A DNA stretch of 33,898 nucleotides from an uncultured Eubacteriales bacterium (GTDB lineage: Bacteria > Bacillota > Clostridia > Christensenellales > Borkfalkiaceae), in NCBI GenBank assembly GCA_900548285.1, contig URKE01000018.1, positions 1-33,898 on the forward strand. Direction: 5' to 3'. Position numbers and translations under genes: made by a program. Shown piece after piece: positions 17,344 through 25,800 of this stretch. The notes beneath the pieces are model-generated. The model saw only the letters and a list, made by a program, of their open reading frames with translations. It searched no databases and was not told the origin of the DNA. Positions within the stretch are counted from its first letter, which is position 1, and each line of letters starts with the position of its first letter.

Positions 17344-19206
17344 TCACTGATTTGCATATAGTCCGTAATATCTGCCTCTTTTTTCGAGAAGTTCTTCGTG
17401 ACTGCCCTCTTCCTCGATTACGCCTTTGTGAATGACGATTATTTTGTCGGCGTTGCGGATCGTGGAAAGCCTGTGCGCGACGATGAGCATCGTGCCGATA
17501 TTCATCATCTTTTCGAGCGAATCCTGAATGAGAATCTCCGTTTCGGTGTCGATATTAGCCGTCGCTTCGTCCAGAATCATAACTTCCGGGCGATGAATTA
17601 TCGTTCTCGCGAACGAAAGCAACTGCCGTTGTCCCGCGGAGAAGTTGTTGCCCCTTTCGCGGACTTCCTCGTCGAGTTTCGCAGGGAGTTTATCGATGAA
17701 TTTATCAGCGTTGACGTAACGGCAAGCCTCGTTGATCTGCTCGTCCGTGAAAGATTCTTCGCGGAGAACTATGTTGCTCCTTATCGTTCCGGAGAACAGG
17801 AAAACGTCCTGCAACATCTGCCCGAAATGCTTACGCAAAGAGGATTTTTTGATATGTTTTATGTTTATTCCGTCAAGCAGAATCTCGCCTTTCTGAATAT
17901 CGTAATTCCTGCAAATGAGCGAAAGAATGGTCGTTTTTCCCGAACCCGTCGCGCCGACGAACGCGACCGTTTCGCCCGCGTTTACCTTGAACGAAACGCC
18001 TTTCAGCACCCATTCGTTTTCGACGTAAGAAAACCACACGTCCTTAAACTCTATTTCGCCTTTCACTTCATCGAGCGAGATAGCGTCCGGCTCGTCCTTT
18101 ACTTCGGGATCGATATCCATAATCGTGAAGATCTTTTCCGCCGACGCGAACGCCGACTGCAGAAAATTGAACTGCTCCGCAAGGTTCTGAATCGGGTTGA
18201 AAAACTTCGATATGTACATATAAAACGCGACGATTACGGGGGCTGTCATCTTCTGCCCGAGAAACTCGGTGTTATCGAGATAGCCCTTCGCGCCGAGATA
18301 AAACAGACAAAGGAGCGCGCACGCGTAAAGCATATAAACCGTGGGGCGGAAAATTCCGAAAACGAAAATCTCGGAAATTCTCGCCTTGGCAAGCGCGGAG
18401 TTTTTCTTTTTGAATTCTTCCTTTTTACGTTCTTCGCGATTGAAAATCTGAATTATTTTTATTCCGGAAAGGTTTTCCGAAAGGAAAGTGTTCACAGATG
18501 TCGTTCCGTCCTTGATTTTACGGTAAGACATTCTCGAAAACTTCCTGAAAATGACCGTGAAAAGCACGATGAACGGCGCGAAACAAAGCACCATAAGCGC
18601 GAGTTCGTAATTGAGAAGAAGCATCGCGACGACTACGCCTATTATGACGAAAACGTTCTTCGCGAGGTTGACTATCGTACTCGTGAAAAGCATCGAGAGG
18701 GCGTTCGTGTCGTTAGTAACTCTCGTGACGAGCGTTCCGACGGGAATCGTGTTGAGTTGCGCGTGAGAAAGACTTTCGATGTGACTGAACAGATCTTCCC
18801 TCAACTTAGAAACGATTTTCTGCCCCGTTTTCTGAAGAATAATCGCCTGAAAATAAGAACAGACAAGCGAAACGATGAGTATGCTCGCGTACAACGCGAC
18901 TTTAAGGAACAGGTCGCTCAGCGCGAAATTGCTCTGCTGAACGAGTTCTTCGATGTTGGAAATTATGTAGGGCGAAACAATGTCGTAAGACACGGTGAAA
19001 AGCATCAGAACGGATACGAACAGAAAACTCTTCCAATACGGCTTAGCGTAAGCAAGAAGTCTGCGTATAAGTTCTTTATCTTTCATTTTTCTGTCGAATC
19101 CGATAGCGGTTTTCTTATCTTTTATGGAGAGAAAAGCCACTATGAAAACGATTGACAAAACGCCTATTATCGCGCCCGTTAAAAGAAGAGGATAATATTC
19201 ACGCAT
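17344..19206 (-). CDS. ABC exporter half-transporter, catalytic subunit (BmrD/YheH-like)
   Basis: 620 residues: an extra N-terminal transmembrane helix (about 7-28), a six-helix exporter domain (about 55-330) and a C-terminal ATPase. Walker A is GATGSGKTT, the signature is FSAGQRQLLSFAR, and Walker B is MILDEATANID with the catalytic Glu present. With the preceding gene it forms a heterodimeric exporter in which this subunit carries the normal catalytic Glu. The start at 19206 is chosen because AGGAGG lies nine bases upstream; an internal Met at 19086 would remove the extra helix but has no SD. It overlaps its partner by eight bases. Drug or lipid export is likely; the substrate is unknown. 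Confidence 0.93.
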   Translation of the reverse strand: MREYYPLLLTGAIIGVLSIVFIVAFLSIKDKKTAIGFDRKMKDKELIRRLLAYAKPYWKSFLFVSVLMLFTVSYDIVSPYIISNIEELVQQSNFALSDLFLKVALYASILIVSLVCSYFQAIILQKTGQKIVSKLREDLFSHIESLSHAQLNTIPVGTLVTRVTNDTNALSMLFTSTIVNLAKNVFVIIGVVVAMLLLNYELALMVLCFAPFIVLFTVIFRKFSRMSYRKIKDGTTSVNTFLSENLSGIKIIQIFNREERKKEEFKKKNSALAKARISEIFVFGIFRPTVYMLYACALLCLFYLGAKGYLDNTEFLGQKMTAPVIVAFYMYISKFFNPIQNLAEQFNFLQSAFASAEKIFTIMDIDPEVKDEPDAISLDEVKGEIEFKDVWFSYVENEWVLKGVSFKVNAGETVAFVGATGSGKTTILSLICRNYDIQKGEILLDGINIKHIKKSSLRKHFGQMLQDVFLFSGTIRSNIVLREESFTDEQINEACRYVNADKFIDKLPAKLDEEVRERGNNFSAGQRQLLSFARTIIHRPEVMILDEATANIDTETEILIQDSLEKMMNIGTMLIVAHRLSTIRNADKIIVIHKGVIEEEGSHEELLEKRGRYYGLYANQ

Positions 19207-20989
19207 TTTCGTTTTCCTCCTTCTTTTTCTTCTCTTCGATAATCTGAAGTTCGACAGTCCTTTTATATTCGGGGCAGGTATTCATAAGTTCCTCGTGCGT
19301 TCCGATCGCCGCCACGGCGCCGTCCTCGAGATAGATTATTTTGTCCATGCCTTTAACCGTGGATATTCTGTGCGCGATTAAAATCGTGGTTTTACCTTTT
19401 CTCGTAAGGCGTAAGTTTTCGAGAATCTTTTTTTCCGTTTCGGTATCGACTGCCGAAACCGCGTCGTCGAGAATAAGCACGGGCGCGTTTTTCATCATAG
19501 CCCTCGCTATGGAAATTCTCTGCTTCTGCCCGCCCGAAACGGTTACTCCCCTTTCGCCGAGCACCGTCTTATATCCGTCGCGGAATTCGGCGATATTGCC
19601 GTTCACGTCGGCGAGTTTTGCCGAACGGACCACCGCGTCGAAACTCACTTCGTCCGAAGCGAACGCTATGTTGTTCTCGATCGTGTCGCTGAAAAGGAAG
19701 TTATCCTGCGGAACGTAAGCCGCGTTTTTCCTCACCGATTCTATAGTGACGTCGTTAACGTCGTTTCCGTCGATGAAAACCGTTCCGTCCGGGACGTTAT
19801 ACGTTCTTAAAATAAGGTCTGCCACCGTCGTTTTTCCCGATCCCGTTCTGCCGACGATGCCCACGTTTTCGCCCGCTTCGATTTTAAAAGATACGTTCTT
19901 CAGGGACGGAATTTCACTGTCCGGATAAGCAAACGTCAGGTTTTTGAACTCTATCTCGCCGCGCGCGTTTCCGAGGGGTTTCGCGCCGTCTCTGTCCTTG
20001 ACGTCCTGCGAGGCGGAAAGCAACTCGCTGATTCGTCTGAGCGAAGCCTGACCGCGGGATTTCATTCCTATAAGTTCCGAAATCGCCATAACGGGCCAGA
20101 TAATCGCGTTGAAATAACCGATGAACTCCATAAGTTCGCCCGCATTGAACGAGCCTGCAAACACGAGATAGCCGCCGTAACCGAGAATTACGCATACGAC
20201 CGACTCGATGAAAAGCGTTATGGCGATATTAAGAATGGTGGACGCTTTGACGAATTCCACGTTGACGTCCTCGTTGTGTTTGTTGAGTTTTTTGAACGCC
20301 GAAAGTTCTTTTCCCTCTTTGACGAACGCCTTTATGACGGCTATTCCCGAGAAATTCTCCTGCGAGAAATCGGAAAGTTGAGAAAACGCCTCCTGACGGG
20401 TTTCCCACTTCTTTTCCATATAATTGCCGATTACCGTTGCCGCGACAAGCATGCACGCAAGCGGAATAAGCGAAAAAAGCGCGAGCAGGGGCTTCAACGC
20501 GACCATTTTGTAAAAGGACATTCCGCCGAGGAACAAAGCGTCGCAAAGCATCATAACGCCCCAGCCGAAGCAATCCTGCACCGTTTCGAGGTCGTTGGTG
20601 AAAAGCGACATAAGGTTGCCGACTTTGTTTTTCTGATAATAACTCGCGGATAAGTTTTTGCAACGGTCGAACATTCTGAGGCGCAAATCTTCCTCCACCT
20701 TCGCGCCCGCGCCGAAAAAGCAGATTCGCCACAAAAATCTGCCCGTTACGATAACGAGAATCACTATTATCATCGGCAGACAAATTTCGTCCAGAACGAA
20801 ATCGAAGTTAAACGGAACGTCCACCCCGTTTATCGTGTTGAAACCGTTGCCGATTCCGTTGATTATGTATTTATAAAGTTCGGGGATCAGCAGTTGCGCG
20901 TAGTCCACCGCGGCAAGCGACAGAAGTCCCAGAAGCAATATATATAAATACTTAAAATAGTATTTGTTGATGTATTTTCCGAATATCAT
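19199..20989 (-). CDS. ABC exporter half-transporter, degenerate-site subunit (BmrC/YheI-like)
   Basis: 596 residues with an N-terminal six-helix transmembrane domain (about 15-310) and a C-terminal ATPase. Walker A is GRTGSGKTT, the signature is VSGGQKQRISIAR, and Walker B reads LILDDAVSAVD. The residue after the Walker B Asp is Asp instead of the catalytic Glu. In heterodimeric exporters such as BmrCD, LmrCD and TM287/288, one partner has such a non-consensus site, so this fits a heterodimer with the next gene. It starts 15 bases after the MATE gene, and the coupled order suggests one multidrug-efflux transcript. Confidence 0.93.
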   Translation of the reverse strand: MIFGKYINKYYFKYLYILLLGLLSLAAVDYAQLLIPELYKYIINGIGNGFNTINGVDVPFNFDFVLDEICLPMIIVILVIVTGRFLWRICFFGAGAKVEEDLRLRMFDRCKNLSASYYQKNKVGNLMSLFTNDLETVQDCFGWGVMMLCDALFLGGMSFYKMVALKPLLALFSLIPLACMLVAATVIGNYMEKKWETRQEAFSQLSDFSQENFSGIAVIKAFVKEGKELSAFKKLNKHNEDVNVEFVKASTILNIAITLFIESVVCVILGYGGYLVFAGSFNAGELMEFIGYFNAIIWPVMAISELIGMKSRGQASLRRISELLSASQDVKDRDGAKPLGNARGEIEFKNLTFAYPDSEIPSLKNVSFKIEAGENVGIVGRTGSGKTTVADLILRTYNVPDGTVFIDGNDVNDVTIESVRKNAAYVPQDNFLFSDTIENNIAFASDEVSFDAVVRSAKLADVNGNIAEFRDGYKTVLGERGVTVSGGQKQRISIARAMMKNAPVLILDDAVSAVDTETEKKILENLRLTRKGKTTILIAHRISTVKGMDKIIYLEDGAVAAIGTHEELMNTCPEYKRTVELQIIEEKKKKEENENA

Positions 20990-21004
20990 AATATAATATC
21001 AGTC

Positions 21005-22333
21005 CTAATAATTGTATTTTTTTCGCATAAAGACGAGGAAGAACACCGCCGTCATGAACGCGAACGCTTCGGTTGCAATCGTTGCGAACCATATTCCTTC
21101 GGCTTTGAACAACGCGGGCAGAAGGAACACGAAAATCGTCTGAAAAACGAGAGCGCGCAGAAACGAGAGTATCGCGGAAACGAGTCCGTTGTTGAGCGCG
21201 GTGAAAAATCCCGACGAAAAGATATTGATGCCCGAAAACACGAACACGAACGAATACAGCCTGAAAGCGTGAACCGTGAGGTCGAAAAGCGTTTTGTCGT
21301 AACCGACGAATATATGCGCGAGAGGCACTGCGAGAACTTCCGCCAGAGCCGCGAGCAACACGCCGCCGACTCCCATGGAAATGATACTCTTTTTAAAGAG
21401 ATTTTTAAGTTCTTTAGTGTTTTGCGCGCCGTAATTATAGGAAACAACAGGCGAAACGCCGATTGAATACCCTATTTCTATGGCAAGGAAAATAAACTGA
21501 ACGTACATAAGCACGCCGTATGCCGACACGCCGTCCTCGCCGTAAAACCTCATCAGTTGCATGTTATAAAGCATGCTGACGATTGACGACGAAACGTTAG
21601 TTAAAAGTTCGGACGAGCCGTTGGCGCATGCCGCCAAAACGGGCTTGAGTTCGAGTTTCGCTTTGACGAATCTCAATCTGCTCGCGTTCGGTCTTGCGAA
21701 GTATACGAGAGGCACAAGCCCGCCGATAACCTGACCGATGCCGGTCGCCAGAGCCGCGCCGACCAAGCCCCAATCGAAAACGACGATGAAAAGCGCGTCC
21801 AGGGCGGCGTTCGCGCAACCTGCGATTATCGTTACGGCAAGCCCCATGCGCTGTTTTTCCGCCGCGGAAAAGAAACTGTGGAAGTTGCTCTGCAACATGA
21901 AAAACGTTGTGAACGAGATGACTATCGAACCGTAAATCACGCAATAATCGGTCATCTCTTCGGTCGCTTTTAAAAGTATGCAGATAGGACGGATAAGCAA
22001 AATACCCGAAACGGTGAGAATTATGCCGAGCAGAATGCAGAACTTTATCATAATAGTAAAAAGTTCGTTCGCTCTTTTTTCGTTGCCCTCACCGAGGGTT
22101 TTCGCCACGAGCGCCGTTCCGCCCGTGCCTATCATAAACCCCGTTCCGCCGAGAATCATGATGAACGGATAAATAAAGTTTATCGCCGCGAACTGCGTCT
22201 TCCCGACGAAGTTCGAGATGAAATAGCCGTCTATAACGCCGTAAATCGACGTTAATATCATCATAAATACAGGCGGCAGAACAAACGTGAACAATTTTTT
22301 GTAAGTAAAATGATCGGATATTTTTATGTTCAT
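21005..22333 (-). CDS. MATE-family efflux transporter
   Basis: 442 residues with about twelve hydrophobic helices in two pseudo-symmetric halves, typical of multi-antimicrobial extrusion proteins driven by Na+ or H+. The N-terminal half contains GGTGFMIGTGGTALVAKTLG, a usual MATE pattern. The second half has GVSPVVSYNYGAQN, the conserved P-x-x-x-Y-N-x-G-A signature. An in-frame TAA four codons upstream fixes the ATG at 22333, although only a weak AAAGAA precedes it. A much stronger SD further upstream serves an ATG in another frame. The gene leads the ABC pair by 15 bases. The substrate is unknown. Confidence 0.92.
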   Translation of the reverse strand: MNIKISDHFTYKKLFTFVLPPVFMMILTSIYGVIDGYFISNFVGKTQFAAINFIYPFIMILGGTGFMIGTGGTALVAKTLGEGNEKRANELFTIMIKFCILLGIILTVSGILLIRPICILLKATEEMTDYCVIYGSIVISFTTFFMLQSNFHSFFSAAEKQRMGLAVTIIAGCANAALDALFIVVFDWGLVGAALATGIGQVIGGLVPLVYFARPNASRLRFVKAKLELKPVLAACANGSSELLTNVSSSIVSMLYNMQLMRFYGEDGVSAYGVLMYVQFIFLAIEIGYSIGVSPVVSYNYGAQNTKELKNLFKKSIISMGVGGVLLAALAEVLAVPLAHIFVGYDKTLFDLTVHAFRLYSFVFVFSGINIFSSGFFTALNNGLVSAILSFLRALVFQTIFVFLLPALFKAEGIWFATIATEAFAFMTAVFFLVFMRKKYNY

Positions 22334-22370
22334 ATTTTTCTTTTATCTGGTGTTGTTTCGGGAAACGCAT
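22089..22370 (-). other. Possible leader ORF overlapping the MATE start
   Basis: ATG at 22370 has GGGGAGG five bases upstream, a much better SD than that of the MATE gene. The reading frame runs 93 codons, ending inside the MATE gene at 22089. The encoded peptide begins MRFPKQHQIKEKYEHKN and then becomes Arg-rich, so the later part looks like a shadow. A short regulatory role in translation of MATE is possible, but a functional protein is unlikely. Confidence 0.2.
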
Positions 22371-22398
22371 AAGAGCCTCCCCTATATCCGCGACGACT

Positions 22399-22414
22399 AT
22401 CGTGACATCGTGAC
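22399..22414. repeat. Tandem 8-bp repeat ATCGTGAC in the MATE leader
   Basis: Two exact adjacent copies of ATCGTGAC (plus strand), about 65 bases before the MATE start and near the strong SD. A candidate regulator site for the efflux genes; no regulator gene is adjacent. Confidence 0.5.
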
Positions 22415-22446
22415 GGTTAAGGAAGGTCCGGCGTTTTCTTTGCCTT

Positions 22447-22476
22447 TTTCGCTTTGCCGCGCGCGGCAAGGCGAAA
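22447..22476. repeat. 30-bp inverted repeat after acpP
   Basis: Arms TTTCGCTTTGCCGCG and CGCGGCAAGGCGAAA pair over 15 positions (one T-G on the plus strand, one mismatch on the minus). It begins about ten bases after the acpP stop. It has no T-run on either side, so it is more likely an mRNA-end stabilising hairpin or an imperfect terminator than a classical terminator. Confidence 0.65.
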
Positions 22477-22486
22477 TTAAACGAAA

Positions 22487-22708
22487 TTAAAGAGATTCGA
22501 GATAATTTACTATATCTCCCACCGTCTGGAACGTGGAAAGTTTTTCATCGGGAATCGTTATTCCGCTTTCTTCCTCAAGCGTCATAAGAAGTTGAAGTAT
22601 ATCTATCGAATCTGCGCCGAGATCTCCTTTGATTGTTGCGTTCGGTGTTACGAGACTTTCGTCGACGTTAAGTTCGTCGACAAGTATTTTCTTTACTTTT
22701 TCAAACAT
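22487..22708 (-). CDS. acpP: Acyl carrier protein
   Basis: 73 residues, the usual size, strongly acidic. The phosphopantetheine site is GADSIDILQL with Ser34, preceded by LGA as in most ACPs. It carries growing acyl chains for fatty-acid and phospholipid synthesis, and is the acyl donor or acceptor in the PlsX reaction. AAAGGAG lies about seven bases before the ATG. The 93-base gap after plsX contains a TATAAT at 22743-22748 without a clear -35, so acpP may have its own start in addition to read-through from the plsX transcript. Confidence 0.96.
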   Translation of the reverse strand: MFEKVKKILVDELNVDESLVTPNATIKGDLGADSIDILQLLMTLEEESGITIPDEKLSTFQTVGDIVNYLESL

Positions 22709-22801
22709 TTTATTTTCTCCTTTTGCGTGGTGTTGTGTTTAAATTATATTGTCGTTTCCGGTTATATTGCCGTTTTCGGCTTCGGCTTGTCGTTCCGTAG
22801 A

Positions 22802-23776
22802 TTAAATCACGTTGCCGTTTTGCGCGGTTTTATACGCCTGTCCGATACATTTACGAACGGCGACGGCATTGCTCGAACCGTGACCTTTGACGACTATTTT
22901 TTCCAATCCCAAAAGCACGCTTCCGCCGTAATTTCTGTAATCCATAAAGGCTTTTTCTTTTTTGAAAGTTTTAAGCATAAAAAGCGCGCCTATTTTGTTC
23001 CAGAAAGACGACATGATGTCCTTTTTCAGCCTTTTGAGCATTTCAAGACACGCGCCCTCGGTGCTTTTTATCAGAACGTTACCCGAAAACCCGTCGCACA
23101 CGACGAGGTCGTACTTGCCCGAAAGCAAATCTCTGCTCTCCATGTTTCCGACGAAATTAACGGACTTTTCTTCCTTTAAAAGTTTATACGCTTCGCGGCG
23201 GATATCGTCGCCTTTTTCTTCTTCCGTGCCGACGTTTAAAAGCGCGACTCTCGGTTTTTCTATTCCGTAAGCGCGGCTGAGATAAGCCGAACCCATTATA
23301 GCGTTCTGCTTAAGTTGCTCCGCGGAAGCGTCTATATTCGCTCCGCTGTCGCACACGCCGACAATCCCGCCGTTCATCGTGGGAAGAACGGGGCAGAACG
23401 CGGGACGCCTTACGCCCTCGAGCCTGCCTATTCTTAAAATCGACGCGCCGACGAGAATACCAGTTGCCCCGCACGAAACCAAAGCCTTTATCTCATCGTT
23501 TTCGCGAAGGTCCTTAACCGCTCTGATCATCGACGAATCCTTTTTCATTCTTATCGCGTCGATGGGTTTATCGTTTCCGTCCACAGCCTCGGGAGCGTTT
23601 ACTATTTCCACCCTTTCCGCAGGGTAAGTCTTTCCCGAAAGTTCGGCTTTTATCGCCGTTTCGTCACCGTATAAAACGACGGCGAGATCGGAAAAATCTT
23701 CGAGCGCGAGAAGCGCGCCTCCGACGTTTGCGGCGGGGCTGTGATCTCCGCCAAGGCAGTCTATCGCTATTTTCAT
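22802..23776 (-). CDS. plsX: Phosphate acyltransferase PlsX
   Basis: 324 residues. PlsX interconverts acyl-ACP and acyl-phosphate, the substrate used by PlsY for the first step of phosphatidic-acid synthesis; it acts as a peripheral membrane enzyme. The N-terminal MKIAIDCLGGDHSP is the family start (usually DAMGGD), and SCGATGILVGAS and VCDGFSGNVLIKSTEG are characteristic. Here the first motif reads DCLGGDH, a mild variant. The ATG overlaps the upstream acyltransferase-like gene by four bases (ATGA). Context with fakA/degV upstream and acpP downstream supports a lipid operon in which exogenous and endogenous acyl chains meet at acyl-phosphate. Confidence 0.95.
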   Translation of the reverse strand: MKIAIDCLGGDHSPAANVGGALLALEDFSDLAVVLYGDETAIKAELSGKTYPAERVEIVNAPEAVDGNDKPIDAIRMKKDSSMIRAVKDLRENDEIKALVSCGATGILVGASILRIGRLEGVRRPAFCPVLPTMNGGIVGVCDSGANIDASAEQLKQNAIMGSAYLSRAYGIEKPRVALLNVGTEEEKGDDIRREAYKLLKEEKSVNFVGNMESRDLLSGKYDLVVCDGFSGNVLIKSTEGACLEMLKRLKKDIMSSFWNKIGALFMLKTFKKEKAFMDYRNYGGSVLLGLEKIVVKGHGSSNAVAVRKCIGQAYKTAQNGNVI

Positions 23777-24909
23777 ATTTGCGTTTTCTCCAGAACTTTT
23801 ACGTAAGAGCGGCGGCGTTTATGTCTTTCCGCGTTAAACCTCTTCCACAAATTCTGAATGGAGAAATTGTCCTCGAGGTTAAGATTCGTTTCGGCGTACT
23901 TCACGCCGTTTTGCTTGAGAATATCCACAAGTCCCGCGGCGATTATAGCCGTGACTCCGCGGTTTACGTAGTCCGGACGAACGGCGATAAGACCGAGATC
24001 GATTATTTCCGGCTTTTTTATCGCTTTAAGCACCTTTAAAAGGGCGATCGGCGTGAGTTTCCCGTCCGATTTTTGCAACGCCTTTCCGAGCGACGGGAAG
24101 CATAGCCCGAGGCACACGACCTCGTTCTGCTCGTTGAGAACAACCGTAACGTGTTTTATATCGATGATAAGGCGGAAACCGTCGATCATCGTTTTCTTCA
24201 TCGCGTCCGTGAAAGGAACGGTGCCGTAAAGTCCCTCGTAAGCGACGTCCAGAAGATTGAAGAAATCGTCCTTATACTTATCGAGAAACTCTTTCGTCGA
24301 TTTGCACTTCGGCAAGCGAAGTCCGTAACGTTTCATGACGAAATCGGACATTTTTTTGATTTTCGCAATCTCTTCCTCGTCCGGAAGATAAACTTTCGAT
24401 TCCACCCAGTCGACTTCCTTTTCGTAACCGCAAGCCTCTATGAGCGCGCCGTAATACTCGGCGTTATACTGCTCTTCGAACGTGGAAAGTTGGTCGAACC
24501 CCTCGACGAGAAGTCCCTCCCTTTCCAGATCGGAAAAACCGAGCGGACCGCAGACCGTGTCCATACCCTTTTCAAGCGCGAAATCTTCAACCGCTTTAAA
24601 CAGAGCCTTTGCCGCTTCTTCGTCGTTTTCGCAATCGAACCTCGTGAACCTTACGCGTTTTTCGTTGTTTTTTGCGTTCGACGCTTTCTGAAGTATCGCC
24701 GAGATACGACCTACCGTAACCTTGTTTCTCTTCGCGAGAAAATAAGCGGTTTCGCAGGTGTCGTTATATATGTAATCGTCATTGAAAATCTTTTTTTCGT
24801 CCGCATAAAGCGGCGGAACGAAATTAGGATTGTTTTTATACTTTTTAAGCGGGAAATCGAGAAATTCTTTTCTGTCCTTCCTGCTTTCGACTTTTTTAAT
24901 CTCTATCAT
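23773..24909 (-). CDS. GNAT-fold acyltransferase-like protein, function unknown
   Basis: 378 residues. Residues 1-150 begin MIEIKKVESRKDRKEFLDFP and contain VPPLYADE, and GPLGFSDLEREGLLVEGFD follows. These mark a family usually annotated as GNAT N-acetyltransferase (YghO-like) and common in Bacteroidetes and gut Clostridia. The C-terminal half (about 215-370) looks like a second GNAT-type domain, with LGLIAVRPDYVNRGVTAIIA as the candidate acyl-CoA-binding strand and loop. The start at 24909 is the family start; an ATG-like extension to 24960 overlaps degV by 49 bases. It lies between degV and plsX and overlaps plsX by four bases, which suggests a lipid or acyl-group role. That is inference: no substrate is known. 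Confidence 0.8.
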   Translation of the reverse strand: MIEIKKVESRKDRKEFLDFPLKKYKNNPNFVPPLYADEKKIFNDDYIYNDTCETAYFLAKRNKVTVGRISAILQKASNAKNNEKRVRFTRFDCENDEEAAKALFKAVEDFALEKGMDTVCGPLGFSDLEREGLLVEGFDQLSTFEEQYNAEYYGALIEACGYEKEVDWVESKVYLPDEEEIAKIKKMSDFVMKRYGLRLPKCKSTKEFLDKYKDDFFNLLDVAYEGLYGTVPFTDAMKKTMIDGFRLIIDIKHVTVVLNEQNEVVCLGLCFPSLGKALQKSDGKLTPIALLKVLKAIKKPEIIDLGLIAVRPDYVNRGVTAIIAAGLVDILKQNGVKYAETNLNLEDNFSIQNLWKRFNAERHKRRRSYVKVLEKTQI

Positions 24910-24911
24910 AT

Positions 24912-25781
24912 TTAACGATGTTTGGAATGGAACGCGACGCCGACTCCGTCCGGACCGCAATGACTGCCTGCGGTCGGGTTTGTGGTTATCACTTCGAGTC
25001 TGACGTCCTTCCCGTATTTTTCCTTGATTCTTTCCGCAAGTTCGCTAACGATTGCGGGAGAATCGGTGTGACCGATTATGATCCTGTAATCGGCAACGCG
25101 GTCGCCGAGTTCGTCCATATACGCGAGAAGCCTTTCCATAGCCCTCGTTCTTCCGCGTTCCTTGCCGATGCTGAGCATTTTGCCCTCGGCGTTCATATAG
25201 ATTATCGGACGGATTCCGAGCAAAGTTCCCATAGTGGCGGAAAAGCCGCTGACTCTGCCGCTTCTGCGGAAAAATTTAAGGTCGTCGGCGAAGAAATACT
25301 GCGAATAGCAAAGAACTTCCTTGTCCGCCCACGCCATTATTTCCTCGGGCGTTGCTCCGTTTTTATACATTTCGCCTATTTCCTTGGCGATGTTGTAACT
25401 GATAATCGTTATACCCTTCGTATCTACGGCGTAAAACTTTCTCTCGGGGAACTCCTCTTTGAGTTCTTTGACGGCTTCGTCCATCGCGCTGAAAGTTCCG
25501 CTCATCGCTCTCGAAAAATGAACGTACATCACGTCGTTACCCTTTTCAAATTCCGGGCGGAAATAATTTTTATATTTTTCTATCGAAACGCCGCTCGTCG
25601 TCGGGATAACTCCCTCGCGAAGTTTCGCGTAAAACGACGGCATATCGAACGTTTCGCTGTCCTCGTACGGAAAATAAGTTTTTCCGTCGATCGAAAACGG
25701 CATGCTGATAAGTTTATAGCCGTATTCCTTTGCCGTTTCAGGCGTAAAATCGCAATCCGTATCCGTAAAAATAGTGTACAT
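24912..25781 (-). CDS. DegV-family fatty-acid-binding protein (FakB-like)
   Basis: 289 residues of the DegV family. These proteins bind a single fatty acid in a buried pocket and present it to the kinase FakA. Visible family features are TDTDCDFTPE at the N-terminus, PTTSGVS near residue 60, HFSRAMSGTFSA near 95 (Ser/Thr contacts to the carboxylate), FFRRSGRVSG near 170, and the C-terminal NPTAGSHCGPDGVGVAF. It sits 19 bases after fakA, which supports the FakB assignment. Whether it prefers saturated or unsaturated chains cannot be told. Confidence 0.9.
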   Translation of the reverse strand: MYTIFTDTDCDFTPETAKEYGYKLISMPFSIDGKTYFPYEDSETFDMPSFYAKLREGVIPTTSGVSIEKYKNYFRPEFEKGNDVMYVHFSRAMSGTFSAMDEAVKELKEEFPERKFYAVDTKGITIISYNIAKEIGEMYKNGATPEEIMAWADKEVLCYSQYFFADDLKFFRRSGRVSGFSATMGTLLGIRPIIYMNAEGKMLSIGKERGRTRAMERLLAYMDELGDRVADYRIIIGHTDSPAIVSELAERIKEKYGKDVRLEVITTNPTAGSHCGPDGVGVAFHSKHR

Positions 25782-25800
25782 ACTCTCTCCTTATCTTTCG

